From assembly GCF_000375345.1 (NCBI RefSeq), contig NZ_AQXD01000005.1:28215-92214 (forward strand): a DNA stretch of 64,000 bases. The letters run 5' to 3'. The stretch comes from Wohlfahrtiimonas chitiniclastica DSM 18708. Lineage in GTDB: Bacteria > Pseudomonadota > Gammaproteobacteria > Cardiobacteriales > Wohlfahrtiimonadaceae. The position numbers were made by a program, and so were the translations under genes. Below are positions 37,076 to 45,298 of the stretch, in pieces; positions within the stretch are counted from its first letter, which is position 1; each line of letters opens with the position of its first letter. Below the pieces are notes generated by a model. The model was not told the DNA's origin and did not search any database. It was given only the letters and a program-made list of their open reading frames with translations.

Positions 37076-37105
37076 GAGCAAAATACCCAATATTAAATTT
37101 TGCTC
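37076..37105 (-). promoter_or_regulatory. Perfect dyad upstream of puuP, candidate operator
   Basis: GAGCAAAAT, 12 bases, ATTTTGCTC. It lies directly after the T-run of the terminator at 37106-37137 and about 90 bases before puuP. The arms are AT-rich and not followed by a T-run in the puuP direction, so an operator is more likely than a terminator. Confidence 0.45.
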
Positions 37106-37137
37106 TAAAAAAAATTCCTCATAAGGATATGAGGAAT
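37106..37137 (-). terminator. Intrinsic terminator on the minus strand
   Basis: On the minus strand ATTCCTCAT-ATCCTT-ATGAGGAAT is followed by seven or eight T. It would end a transcript coming from the 37138-37464 interval. Confidence 0.75.
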
Positions 37138-37215
37138 CAGGGGATTTTACATTATTTTTTGCGTTTGGCTACATTTTTTTGCCCAAAAGTGCTGCTTTTT
37201 TTCTAAACCCATCAT

Positions 37216-37425
37216 TTATAAGACATTATCTGACAAATTAGCATCTGCCATTGTTGCAAGAGAGTCCCCACACTCAATAAACGGGGATGATGGCAACAAT
37301 AAGAAAGTTAAGTGTACATTTGCGGTGCGATTAAATGGGTAATCTTGTGGATCACCAAACGCATAAAAATGATCATCACTCATGGCAAGGGCATTGAGGG
37401 TTTCTGTTTTTTGCTCATCGAGCAC
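37216..37425 (-). CDS. Possible small protein or gene remnant
   Basis: 69 codons from a GTG start; the open frame extends upstream without a better start. The product (DDHFYAFGDPQDYPFNRTANVHLTFLLLP region) matches no family I know, and no clear ribosome-binding site is seen. Codon use looks like neighbouring genes. A terminator follows at 37106-37137. It may be a real small gene, the 3' remnant of a lost gene, or chance coding over an RNA. Confidence 0.25.
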   Translation of the reverse strand: MLDEQKTETLNALAMSDDHFYAFGDPQDYPFNRTANVHLTFLLLPSSPFIECGDSLATMADANLSDNVL

Positions 37426-37466
37426 ATCAGTGGTTGAGAACCGGTCAAGAATAGAGAAATGAGTAT

Positions 37467-37489
37467 AAAAAAAGGCCCGAAGGCCCTTT
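37467..37489 (-). terminator. Terminator after the thioesterase gene
   Basis: On the minus strand AAAGGGCC-TTCG-GGCCTTT, a UUCG tetraloop hairpin, followed by a T-run. Confidence 0.85.
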
Positions 37490-37502
37490 ATGTCAGATCA
37501 CC

Positions 37503-37997
37503 TTATGCCGGTTGATCATCTAAGATTTTTTGGCTGAGTTTACGTGCCTTACGACGCATCAATGCTTTATTCCAACGCACTTTTTGCTCTTCGCTTTCAA
37601 TGCAAAGGGGTGGCACTTTGGTGGATTTACCATCTTTGACGGCAACCATTGTAAAGTAACAGCTGTTGGTGTGACGTTTTTGACGGGTGGTGATGTTTTC
37701 TGCTTCAACACGCACGCCAATTTCCATCGATGAGTTGCCCACGTAGTTGACGGAGGCTTTAAAGGTCACCAATTCTTGTACATGAATGGGTTCTTTAAAC
37801 AGCACATAGTCCACAGATAAGGTCACCACATATTGCCCAGCATAACGACTGGCACAGCTATAAGCCACTTGGTCTAACAGTTTTAATAAATCACCACCGT
37901 GGACATTGCCAGAGAAGTTGGCCATGTCTGGGGTCATCAATACTGTCATTTCGAGTTCACGCTCTGGCGCAAGTACAGTTGTTGTTTCGTCGCTCAT
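37503..37997 (-). CDS. Acyl-CoA thioesterase, hotdog fold (YciA/ACOT type)
   Basis: 164 aa. It hydrolyses acyl-CoA to free acid and CoA. Motifs ANFSGNVHGGDLLKLLDQVAYSCASRYAG (with the catalytic Asp region) and VTLSVDYVLFKEPIHVQELVTFKASVNYVGNSSMEIGVRV are typical of the cytosolic ACOT family. ATG 37997 (MSDETT) is preferred to 38030, which would overlap the upstream gene; AAAGAGAT precedes it. The basic C-terminus (MRRKARKLSQK) is common in this group. Confidence 0.85.
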   Translation of the reverse strand: MSDETTTVLAPERELEMTVLMTPDMANFSGNVHGGDLLKLLDQVAYSCASRYAGQYVVTLSVDYVLFKEPIHVQELVTFKASVNYVGNSSMEIGVRVEAENITTRQKRHTNSCYFTMVAVKDGKSTKVPPLCIESEEQKVRWNKALMRRKARKLSQKILDDQPA

Positions 37998-38010
37998 TTC
38001 AATCTCTTTA

Positions 38011-38784
38011 TCAGTTTGTAAAATACTCAATGTAAGTCAATCGCCCTGCGATGATAAACACGAGGGTGATGAAAAGTGGTTTAATGAATTTTTCGCCATA
38101 ACGAATGGCGCTGCGGGCACCAATGTAGCTGCCTAACATAAATCCAACCACCATAAATGCACCCATGAACCATGCCACTTTTCCTGCCACGGCAAAGATC
38201 ACAAGTGCGGCGATGTTACTCATGCTATTCATTAAGCGAGCAACACCGGATGCCACTAAAAAATCTTGGTTAAAAATACGATTATACAATACCGTCCAAA
38301 ACGATCCTGTGCCTGGGCCAATGAAACCATCATAAAACCCAAGGCCAAGCCCCGAGGCAATTTGCTTAGGTTGAGAGACGGCGCCGTCTTCCGATTGTGC
38401 CTGTTTTCTTGATTTAGGGATCAGCATGTAAATGCCCACCGCAATCAATAGCGGCGGAATCATCTTTTTGATGAAGCTCGGGTCTAAACTTAACAGCAAT
38501 AAAGCGCCTGTAAAACTCCCAATTAAAGTCATCAATGCGCACCAAATCCACTCTTTAGGGCGGATCACTTTGCGCTTAATGTATTCCCAAGCGGCCAGGG
38601 ACGTGCCAAAAACGCCCATGTATTTACCCATGGAGAGCGCCACATGTGGCGGCGCGCCAATGCTGAGCATTAAGGGTGCGGTGATTAAACCGCCGCCCCC
38701 TGCGATGGAATCCACAAAGCCTGCTAAAATGGCTGCGGCAAATAAAATCACAAACAGCCACAGGCTCGGATCGTAATAGTTCAT
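38011..38784 (-). CDS. TSUP family permease (TauE/SafE)
   Basis: 257 aa with about eight membrane segments. Family features are AAAILAGFVDSIAGGGGLITAPLMLSIG at the N-terminus and GFYDGFIGPGTGSFWTVLYNRI in the second half. These permeases move sulfite, sulfonates or other sulfur compounds; the substrate here is unknown. It sits between the nitroreductase and thioesterase genes on the same strand, two bases after the former and 13 before the latter. Confidence 0.9.
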   Translation of the reverse strand: MNYYDPSLWLFVILFAAAILAGFVDSIAGGGGLITAPLMLSIGAPPHVALSMGKYMGVFGTSLAAWEYIKRKVIRPKEWIWCALMTLIGSFTGALLLLSLDPSFIKKMIPPLLIAVGIYMLIPKSRKQAQSEDGAVSQPKQIASGLGLGFYDGFIGPGTGSFWTVLYNRIFNQDFLVASGVARLMNSMSNIAALVIFAVAGKVAWFMGAFMVVGFMLGSYIGARSAIRYGEKFIKPLFITLVFIIAGRLTYIEYFTN

Positions 38785-38786
38785 GG

Positions 38787-39332
38787 TTACTCCAATGTGG
38801 AGCAGTATTGATCCATGCTCGGTCTTGCAAAAGTTTTTGGCTCTTTATCCGCATAGCCGTACCACAGCATGCCAACGATCTCTTCTTTGTCGGCATCCAC
38901 ACCACAAATCTCATACCATTTTTCGGTTTCAAAGAGGGAAGCTGTGGACCATTTTGAGCCAATGCCACGCTCATCAAGAGCCAGCATTAAAATGTACATG
39001 GTAATTGAAATTGTGGCGTAATCTTCTTTCGTGACTTTTGGTTCAGCGCCACGTTTTTGCGTCACCAATAACCAACCGGGAATGTTTGACCATTTTTGGA
39101 TCTTTTGATCCGCCGTTTCTTTAGATTTCACCGCAAACGAATCATAGGCATATTGCAACAGCGCACTGCGCACATCGCCTTTGACCTTATAAAAATGGTA
39201 CGGGAATGTCAGATGATGATTCGGTGCATGCACCACTAAGCGCAGCGCCTCATCAATGATGGATTCATCCACCGCCACAGGTTTGTAGTGATGAATGGTG
39301 CGACGTTTTGTGACAATCTCTTGAATACTCAT
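38787..39332 (-). CDS. Nitroreductase-family flavoprotein
   Basis: 181 aa. The N-terminal FMN-binding pattern is VTKRRTIHHYKPVAV (family RRSxRxF-like), then VVHAPNHHLTFPYHFYKV, and LALDERGIGSKWSTASLF for the second FMN contact. It probably uses NAD(P)H to reduce nitro or quinone compounds. Its start overlaps the pepN stop by four bases, so the two are coupled. Confidence 0.85.
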   Translation of the reverse strand: MSIQEIVTKRRTIHHYKPVAVDESIIDEALRLVVHAPNHHLTFPYHFYKVKGDVRSALLQYAYDSFAVKSKETADQKIQKWSNIPGWLLVTQKRGAEPKVTKEDYATISITMYILMLALDERGIGSKWSTASLFETEKWYEICGVDADKEEIVGMLWYGYADKEPKTFARPSMDQYCSTLE

Positions 39333-41863
39333 AGTGATCTGCTCAACTGTTCCGCAAGGTTTTTAGAGAGTGAATCAGACAAATGGCTGTTCACTAGCGA
39401 ATGCACATCATTCTTATCTGCTTTCGGTAAAAAATCAAGTTGTGAGAATGGCGTGGCTAAACGTGCGGCCACTTGTGGATTGATTTTATCGATCATCACA
39501 ATGTTCTCAAGCAACCATGGATAGAATACGCTAGGTTGCTGATAGAGCGCCACTTTATTTTGCCCAAAGGCAGAAAAGAGCGAGCGCGCGCGGTTCGGAT
39601 TGTGCATGTTAAAGGCTGGATGCGCGCGCAATAAATTGAGCTGATCTAACGTAATGTATGGGCTGCTCGCTTGCAATGAGAACCATTTGTCCACTACCGA
39701 TGGATAATGTTTAAACTGCTCTAAAAAGAGATTCAGCAAAGTTTCTTTGGTACTGTGATTATTCATAACTGCGGCACGAAGGGCAGCCATGCGATCAGTC
39801 ATGTTTGTGGCTGCTTCATATTGGCGCGTGACCGTCAATTCATGATTGGGCAATTTTGCTAAATACGCCAATACGCAGTTTTTAAGATCACGCGCGGCGG
39901 TATTGCCAATGGCCATGTCTTCATAAATGGCAAGCCACTCTTTTTCGTAGCGTTTTGCGGCATGAGTCATCACCGCTTCAAGATCCGTCCAGATTTTATG
40001 AAGATTCTTTTCACGGCTCGTGCGCTGAATGAATTCAGCATGCGGCGGCGTTAAGAAAAGGGCATAAAAATTTGGTGCCGTTTTACACAGCGTCAATAAA
40101 TGCTCAAGCGGATCACTGAAGCGCTGTTGTTTTTCTTCCAGCGTCAAATCAGGATTGCCAATGATGCTGGCAATGTAGCGTTGCGCGGCTTCCCAACGGG
40201 CAAAGTCATCCGTATCATAATAGGCAATTGTCAATAATTCATCAGTGCTGTAATCATAATTTAACAGTACAGGTGCTGAAAAATCACGCAGTAAAGAGAG
40301 CGCGGCTGTTTGATCTTCGCAAGGAATGAAGCATTCATCTTCCCAAGTCTTTAATATGAAAAGATCTTCATGCAACATTTCGCCCTCTTTGCTGATGAGG
40401 GCAAAGTTAATGGGAATGAGCTGTGGTTTGAGGTTTTCACCTTCTGCACTTAAATATTGCTTAAACTGCAAGGTGATGCCATGATCATTCACGGTTTTGG
40501 TCACGTGCAGCTGCGGCGTGCCAGCTTGACTGTACCAATGCTCTAAACCTGAAAGGTCTGCACTGTTTGCCTCTGCCATTGATTGCAAAAAGTCATCACA
40601 CGTGGCAGCGGTGCCATCAAAACGATCTAAATAGTGGTTAAGCCCACGTTTAAAGCCCTCTTGACCGAGCAAGGTTTGATATAAACGCACCACTTCAGCG
40701 CCTTTTTCATAAACCGTTGTGGTGTAAAAATTACGCATTTCCACATAGCTTTCTGGGCGAATCGGGTGTTTTAATGGGCCGGCATCTTCTGGGAATTGAT
40801 AGTTTCTGAGCATTTTGACATCATCAATGCGCTTTAAGCCACGATGACGCAAATCCGCTGTGAACTCTTGATCACGGAACACCGTTAAACCCTCTTTTAA
40901 AGAGAGCTGAAACCAATCGCGACACGTGACGCGGTTACCTGTCCAATTGTGGAAATATTCATGCCCAATGATGGATTCGATGGTCTCAAAATCTGCATCG
41001 GTGGCGATTTCTGAATTTGCGAGCACATATTTGGCATTGAAAATATTGAGCCCTTTATTTTCCATCGCGCCGCCATTGAAATCATGGATGGCAACGATGT
41101 TGTATTGATCCACATCGCACACCAAATCAAAGCGTTTTTCATCCCATTCCATCGCACGTTTAAGGGCGCCAAGGGCATAATGACATTGTTCTAATTCATT
41201 GTGCGCTGCATAAATACGAAGCTGAACAGGTGTACCATTTGGGCGCATGTGTTGATCTTCAATGAAGCCTAAATCACCGGCAACCAATGCAAAGAGGTAA
41301 CTCGGCTTTGGAAATGGATCGTGCCAGATCGCTTGATGCAAGCCATTGTCTAAGGTTTTCGCTTCAATCAAATTACCATTAGAGAGCAAGACGGGGCATT
41401 TTTCTTGATCCGCAATGATGGTGACGGTGTATTTCGCCATGATGTCCGGGCGATCAGGGAAATAGGTGATGTTGCGAAAGCCTTCAGGTTCGCAATCGGT
41501 ACAGAAGATGCCATTTGATAGATACAATCCTTCAAGCGCAGTATTATTGGCAGGTTTTAAGCGGTTTGAAAGGGTGATCGTGATGGCATCATCCATTAAA
41601 TCTGTCAGATGAATGTTGTCATCCATGATGGTGAGCTCATGAATGTTGAGCGCGGTGCCATTGATGGAGAGCGCAATGAGCTCAGAGGTCGGCGTGCCAT
41701 TTAAAATCACTGTGCGCCCAGCGGTGGCAGGATTTTTTTGCAAAGTTAAAGTCGCGGTGACCAATGTATCCACCGGCTTTAATTCAAAGGTGAGGGCAAC
41801 GTCACTGACGGTAAAGTCAGGGGCTTGATAATCTTGGCGCAAGACTTTTTTTAATACAGGCAT
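39329..41863 (-). CDS. pepN: Aminopeptidase N (PepN)
   Basis: 844 aa M1 zinc metallopeptidase. GGAMENKGLNIF (the GxMEN substrate motif) near residue 265, HEYFHNWTGNRVT (HExxH-x18-E type; catalytic Glu in HEYFH, third ligand Glu in KEGLTVFRDQEF) near 300. The length is slightly shorter than E. coli PepN (870). It removes N-terminal residues from peptides in the cytoplasm. Confidence 0.95.
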   Translation of the reverse strand: MPVLKKVLRQDYQAPDFTVSDVALTFELKPVDTLVTATLTLQKNPATAGRTVILNGTPTSELIALSINGTALNIHELTIMDDNIHLTDLMDDAITITLSNRLKPANNTALEGLYLSNGIFCTDCEPEGFRNITYFPDRPDIMAKYTVTIIADQEKCPVLLSNGNLIEAKTLDNGLHQAIWHDPFPKPSYLFALVAGDLGFIEDQHMRPNGTPVQLRIYAAHNELEQCHYALGALKRAMEWDEKRFDLVCDVDQYNIVAIHDFNGGAMENKGLNIFNAKYVLANSEIATDADFETIESIIGHEYFHNWTGNRVTCRDWFQLSLKEGLTVFRDQEFTADLRHRGLKRIDDVKMLRNYQFPEDAGPLKHPIRPESYVEMRNFYTTTVYEKGAEVVRLYQTLLGQEGFKRGLNHYLDRFDGTAATCDDFLQSMAEANSADLSGLEHWYSQAGTPQLHVTKTVNDHGITLQFKQYLSAEGENLKPQLIPINFALISKEGEMLHEDLFILKTWEDECFIPCEDQTAALSLLRDFSAPVLLNYDYSTDELLTIAYYDTDDFARWEAAQRYIASIIGNPDLTLEEKQQRFSDPLEHLLTLCKTAPNFYALFLTPPHAEFIQRTSREKNLHKIWTDLEAVMTHAAKRYEKEWLAIYEDMAIGNTAARDLKNCVLAYLAKLPNHELTVTRQYEAATNMTDRMAALRAAVMNNHSTKETLLNLFLEQFKHYPSVVDKWFSLQASSPYITLDQLNLLRAHPAFNMHNPNRARSLFSAFGQNKVALYQQPSVFYPWLLENIVMIDKINPQVAARLATPFSQLDFLPKADKNDVHSLVNSHLSDSLSKNLAEQLSRSL

Positions 41864-41884
41864 AATTTTATCCTCTTAATTCAG

Positions 41885-42670
41885 CTAAATATCCAGTGTG
41901 TGTACAGTGCCAGAAGGCAGCTGAAGGTGGGTGATTTGGTGTTGGAAATCATTTAAATTCCCCGTGGTAAAATAATGAAAACTTGGCGTGCGTTCAGGCG
42001 CAATGTGGCAAGCTTGTAAACAGTGCTCTGCATGCTTTGCCACTGCAAAGGCAGGATTCACAAGTGTCACAGAAGGCGGCACGAGCGCCATCAGTGCTTC
42101 TTGCAAAAAGGGAAAGTGGGTGCAGCCTAAAATGAGTTGATCCACATGTGTATTGTTCAGCACGTTTAACGTCTCTTGTAATGTGCTTTGAGCCGCCATG
42201 CTTTCAGTGTCGCCTTTTTCCACTAAAGTGACCCACGGATCGGCGGCGATTTTAATGACAGAAACTTCATGGGCAAATTGATCAATGAGGCGCGTTAAAC
42301 GAGGGTTTTCGATCATCGATGAGGTGGCAACAATGGCAATCTCTTTGGTGATCGATGCGCGCGCAGCAGGTTTAATGGCAGGCTCAATGCCAATGATCGG
42401 GAAATCTTGTGGCAATTGATGACGCAGTTTTTCTGCACTGATGGCGGTGGCTGTATTGCACGCGATCACAAGCATATCAATGTGATGCGTTTCCAATAAA
42501 TATTCAGTCAATGTGGTGATGCGCTCATGGATGTACTCATGGGATTTTAAGCCATAAGGCAAATGAGCCGTATCTGCAATGTAGTAATAATCAGCAGGCA
42601 ATGGATAATCAATGAAGGCACTCATCACAGAGAGCCCGCCAATGCCAGAATCTATAAATCCTATTTTCAT
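41885..42670 (-). CDS. murI: Glutamate racemase MurI
   Basis: 261 aa. It makes D-glutamate for peptidoglycan. MKIGFIDSGIGGLSVM at the N-terminus, catalytic Cys in VIACNTATA near residue 74 and second Cys in LGCTHFPFLQ near 187. ATG 42670 is selected because the protein then begins exactly at the family start; a longer in-frame ATG at 42733 lies inside mraZ. It begins one base after the mraZ stop, so it is cotranscribed with mraZ. Confidence 0.9.
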   Translation of the reverse strand: MKIGFIDSGIGGLSVMSAFIDYPLPADYYYIADTAHLPYGLKSHEYIHERITTLTEYLLETHHIDMLVIACNTATAISAEKLRHQLPQDFPIIGIEPAIKPAARASITKEIAIVATSSMIENPRLTRLIDQFAHEVSVIKIAADPWVTLVEKGDTESMAAQSTLQETLNVLNNTHVDQLILGCTHFPFLQEALMALVPPSVTLVNPAFAVAKHAEHCLQACHIAPERTPSFHYFTTGNLNDFQHQITHLQLPSGTVHTLDI

Positions 42671-42671
42671 G

Positions 42672-43169
42672 TTAGCGACGCATAATGGGGACAACAATGC
42701 GCTCATCAAAATCAAAGAGCGCGTCTTTTTCATATTTTACCATCACTTCTTCGGCAAGCTCAGAGAAGGTGTCTGAATCAACATTCAGGGCTTGATCATA
42801 AGTGGCTTGATCCCAAATTTCAATTAAAGCGCCATTGCCAGATAAAACAATGTCACTGTCAATATTGGCATAACTCATTAATCGGCTTGGGAGTACAAAG
42901 CGACCTTGTGCATCTAGCGTCACTTCTGTGGCGCCGCCTCTGACAAAGCGGATGAAATCCCGCTCTTTTTTCACAAAGGGGTTGAGTTTAGTTAATTCAT
43001 GATCGACCTCTTCCCATACATCAAAAGGATAGAAGTTTAGACACGCATCAAAGGCGCGATTGATGACAAAGCGATCCGTATCCACAAGCTGCTTTTTTAA
43101 GGGCATAGGCAACATCAGACGCTTTTTAGCATCGAGTTTGACCTCAAATTCCCCCAAAAAATGTTTCAT
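42672..43169 (-). CDS. mraZ: Transcriptional regulator MraZ
   Basis: 165 aa with two AbrB-like halves, each bearing the DxxxR motif: EVKLDAKKRLMLP near residue 12 and EVTLDAQGRFVLPSRL near 84. In most bacteria mraZ is the first gene of the division and cell wall (dcw) cluster and is followed by rsmH (mraW). Here it is followed by murI and no rsmH or ftsL is near. The upstream 90 bases show no TGGG-type direct repeats that would mark autoregulation. Confidence 0.88.
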   Translation of the reverse strand: MKHFLGEFEVKLDAKKRLMLPMPLKKQLVDTDRFVINRAFDACLNFYPFDVWEEVDHELTKLNPFVKKERDFIRFVRGGATEVTLDAQGRFVLPSRLMSYANIDSDIVLSGNGALIEIWDQATYDQALNVDSDTFSELAEEVMVKYEKDALFDFDERIVVPIMRR

Positions 43170-43225
43170 GTTTGATCGATCGTTGAAGATGGTTCAGTGA
43201 TTGTACAGCAACAATTTGCCCGCGC

Positions 43226-43252
43226 AAAGAAAAACCCCGACGGTTCGGGGTT
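43226..43252 (-). terminator. Terminator after the HdeD-like gene
   Basis: AACCCCGA-CGGT-TCGGGGTT stem. On the minus strand it is followed by a T-rich stretch. It isolates the mraZ-murI unit from upstream transcription. Confidence 0.8.
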
Positions 43253-43265
43253 CTTTGAGATGAGC

Positions 43266-43817
43266 TTAAACAGAAGATTTTTTGAGGAAAAGACCCCAGT
43301 AAATCTCAAACACGCCAAACGCAATGATCGACGCACTGAAAATGCCCACAATGATGCCGCCTGCAATCACAGGGGACAACAAGAATATGAAACCTAATAC
43401 AATGCCAATGATGGGTAAGGCAATGATGCTTTTCCATTGGTCTGATTTAGGATTATCGGTGCTGTTTTTAAGGCTCAACACTAAACCTAAACCTAGCATG
43501 GATCTAAATAAAATCCAGAAACCAAAGAGGAACGTTGTGACCAACATCACTTCACCTGGCGGCATGGTGAGGAAAAGAATACCAATGATGAAGTCAAGTA
43601 CGCCTGATAACAGTGACCAACCCCAATTAGGGTTTTGGCTGGAGACGGAGAAAATTTCCGCAACCCCAGTGAATAAAAACATAAAGCCAATGAAGTAGGC
43701 GATGGTTAAGAATGTGGCCACCGGCGTCATTAAGCTCCAAATGCCAAGCACAATGAACAACACACCGATAATGACAGAGAGCCACCATTTATTTTGACTG
43801 ATTGTTGAATTTGTCAT
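43266..43817 (-). CDS. HdeD/DUF308 family membrane protein
   Basis: 183 aa with about six hydrophobic segments in three similar pairs, the DUF308 pattern (SVIIGVLFIVLGIWSLMTPVATFLTIAYFIGFMFLFTGVAEIF). E. coli HdeD is linked with acid resistance. Function here is not known. A good AAGGAGACA precedes the ATG. It is a single-gene unit. Confidence 0.8.
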   Translation of the reverse strand: MTNSTISQNKWWLSVIIGVLFIVLGIWSLMTPVATFLTIAYFIGFMFLFTGVAEIFSVSSQNPNWGWSLLSGVLDFIIGILFLTMPPGEVMLVTTFLFGFWILFRSMLGLGLVLSLKNSTDNPKSDQWKSIIALPIIGIVLGFIFLLSPVIAGGIIVGIFSASIIAFGVFEIYWGLFLKKSSV

Positions 43818-43907
43818 GTTTGTCTCCTTGTAGTTATTAATTGAAGAACCTTGTTCATTATAGCACTGAATGGTCTAAAAACATGAAAAGGTGAATGGGC
43901 GTCAGGT

Positions 43908-44366
43908 TTATAAAAAATTACGCGCGGCATCGGTTAAATGTTCTAATAAAAAGTGATCGGCATCGATGTATTTAAAGGCGCCATAACGAGCTTTATCATA
44001 ATGAGGTGCAAGCCCTTCTTGAAAGTAAAATCGTGTGGGGCGAAGTTGATCTTGAATGTTAAATAAGCGCTGATTGTCCTGTAAAGTTCCGCCAATGTAA
44101 GGCTCAGCGTGTGTGACAACATTGTGTTCATCTAATGTGACGATAAATGTCATCATCGGCTGATAATCTTCATTCAATAAGGGGTGGGCATAACGCAGCG
44201 CCATGTAATCGCCAAGCATAAAGGCACGGGGATCAACGGGCGCAAGTTCAAAGTAGATGGTTTCGCCTTCAGTTTTAATGCGCTCTTTTTGCAAAATTTG
44301 GACATTCATGAAGATCAAAAGTGCACCGAGTAAAATAAAAGCGATGAGGGTTCGAGTGCGTGTCAT
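43908..44366 (-). CDS. GDYXXLXY domain protein
   Basis: 152 aa. One N-terminal membrane anchor (LIAFILLGALLIFMNVQIL), then the diagnostic GDYMALRY near residue 56 and AFMLGDY context. The C-terminal part (QDQLRPTRFYFQEGLAPHYDKARYGAFKY) is periplasmic. ATG 44366 (MTRTRT) is selected over 44441, since its start overlaps the DUF4401 stop by four bases. The function of this family is unknown; it recurs with DUF4401 and DUF2157 proteins, as here. Confidence 0.85.
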   Translation of the reverse strand: MTRTRTLIAFILLGALLIFMNVQILQKERIKTEGETIYFELAPVDPRAFMLGDYMALRYAHPLLNEDYQPMMTFIVTLDEHNVVTHAEPYIGGTLQDNQRLFNIQDQLRPTRFYFQEGLAPHYDKARYGAFKYIDADHFLLEHLTDAARNFL

Positions 44367-45298
44367 TTTGCTCTCCAAAGGGTGTGTTGTAAAAGTGTGC
44401 GCAGCAATAAAATCAGAAGGCCACTGATGCATAATAACCAACCTTTTTGATCAAGAGAGAGATTCAATTGATAGTAATAGAGCACCAATGCAACAGTGAA
44501 CAGCAGTAAACCTAAAACATGTAGGGCGCGCTCACCTTTGAGAATGCCAATGAGGACTAAAACTGCGCCCATGACCACATTCAGCGGCAAAAACCATAAG
44601 GCAATCAATAGAGCCGCGGCGCTTATGATGCGTAATGAGCGATCGGCGGGACTGCGCAGCAACCAAGGCAATGCCCCCATTATGGGCAATAATGATAAAA
44701 GGTGTGGCGGTTGTATGATGTGAAAACCAAAATCTTTGAGCCAGAGTTCAAATAACGTCATGCCTAAGACACAGAGTGTAAGGGCAATCATCCATTCAAG
44801 ATTCAGGGTGGATTTTGACCATGCAGCGAAGAGTAACACAAGCGTGAACGCAAGCAGCCCATAATAAGGCCAAGCCACATCTGTCTGTGCATACAGGCCA
44901 ATCATGCCCATCAAGCACAACACAAGGATCGCGAGAATTCTGATGTAACCATTATTGAGGGCGAATAAGAGCACCAGCGAATAAATGGCATTGACGAAAG
45001 CAAAACTTTTAATCAATTGATCCCAATCGTTGTTGGCCATTAATAGCGCCGCGCCATTGGTAAACAGTGCAGATAAGGTTAGGGAAGCGAGGACTAAAAA
45101 TTGATGGCTGAAACGTTCTGTACGACATCGGCGACAAATGTAAACAGCAATGGCAATGAATGCAATGCATAAGCCATAAAGCAGCATTGTATTGTCTTCG
45201 AACTGTGCCACGCAATAGGCAGGAAAACTCATCAAAATTAACGTGAGTACGCACATTAATCCTGCATGGAGGAAATGTTTGAGGTTAAGGGTTTGCAT
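44363..45298 (-). CDS. DUF4401 membrane protein
   Basis: 311 aa with about ten hydrophobic segments (for example MCVLTLILMSFPAYCVAQF, ILAILVLCLMGMIGLYA, LLALFLPLNVVMGAVLVLIGI type). GGAG lies seven bases before ATG 45298, which decides this start over the longer one at 45343. It overlaps DUF2157 by 14 bases and the GDYXXLXY gene by four. The trio is translationally coupled; its biological role is unknown. Confidence 0.75.
   Translation of the reverse strand: MQTLNLKHFLHAGLMCVLTLILMSFPAYCVAQFEDNTMLLYGLCIAFIAIAVYICRRCRTERFSHQFLVLASLTLSALFTNGAALLMANNDWDQLIKSFAFVNAIYSLVLLFALNNGYIRILAILVLCLMGMIGLYAQTDVAWPYYGLLAFTLVLLFAAWSKSTLNLEWMIALTLCVLGMTLFELWLKDFGFHIIQPPHLLSLLPIMGALPWLLRSPADRSLRIISAAALLIALWFLPLNVVMGAVLVLIGILKGERALHVLGLLLFTVALVLYYYQLNLSLDQKGWLLCISGLLILLLRTLLQHTLWRAK

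Larger units (their letters stand above)
36987..37502. other. 516-base region with regulatory elements and a possible small unit
   Basis: No well-supported gene lies here. From left to right it holds the puuP leader, a perfect 9-bp dyad (37076-37105), a minus-strand terminator (37106-37137), a 69-codon minus-strand reading frame (37216-37425) and the thioesterase terminator (37467-37489). The two terminators bracket about 330 bases that may be an independent minus-strand transcript. Confidence 0.5.
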
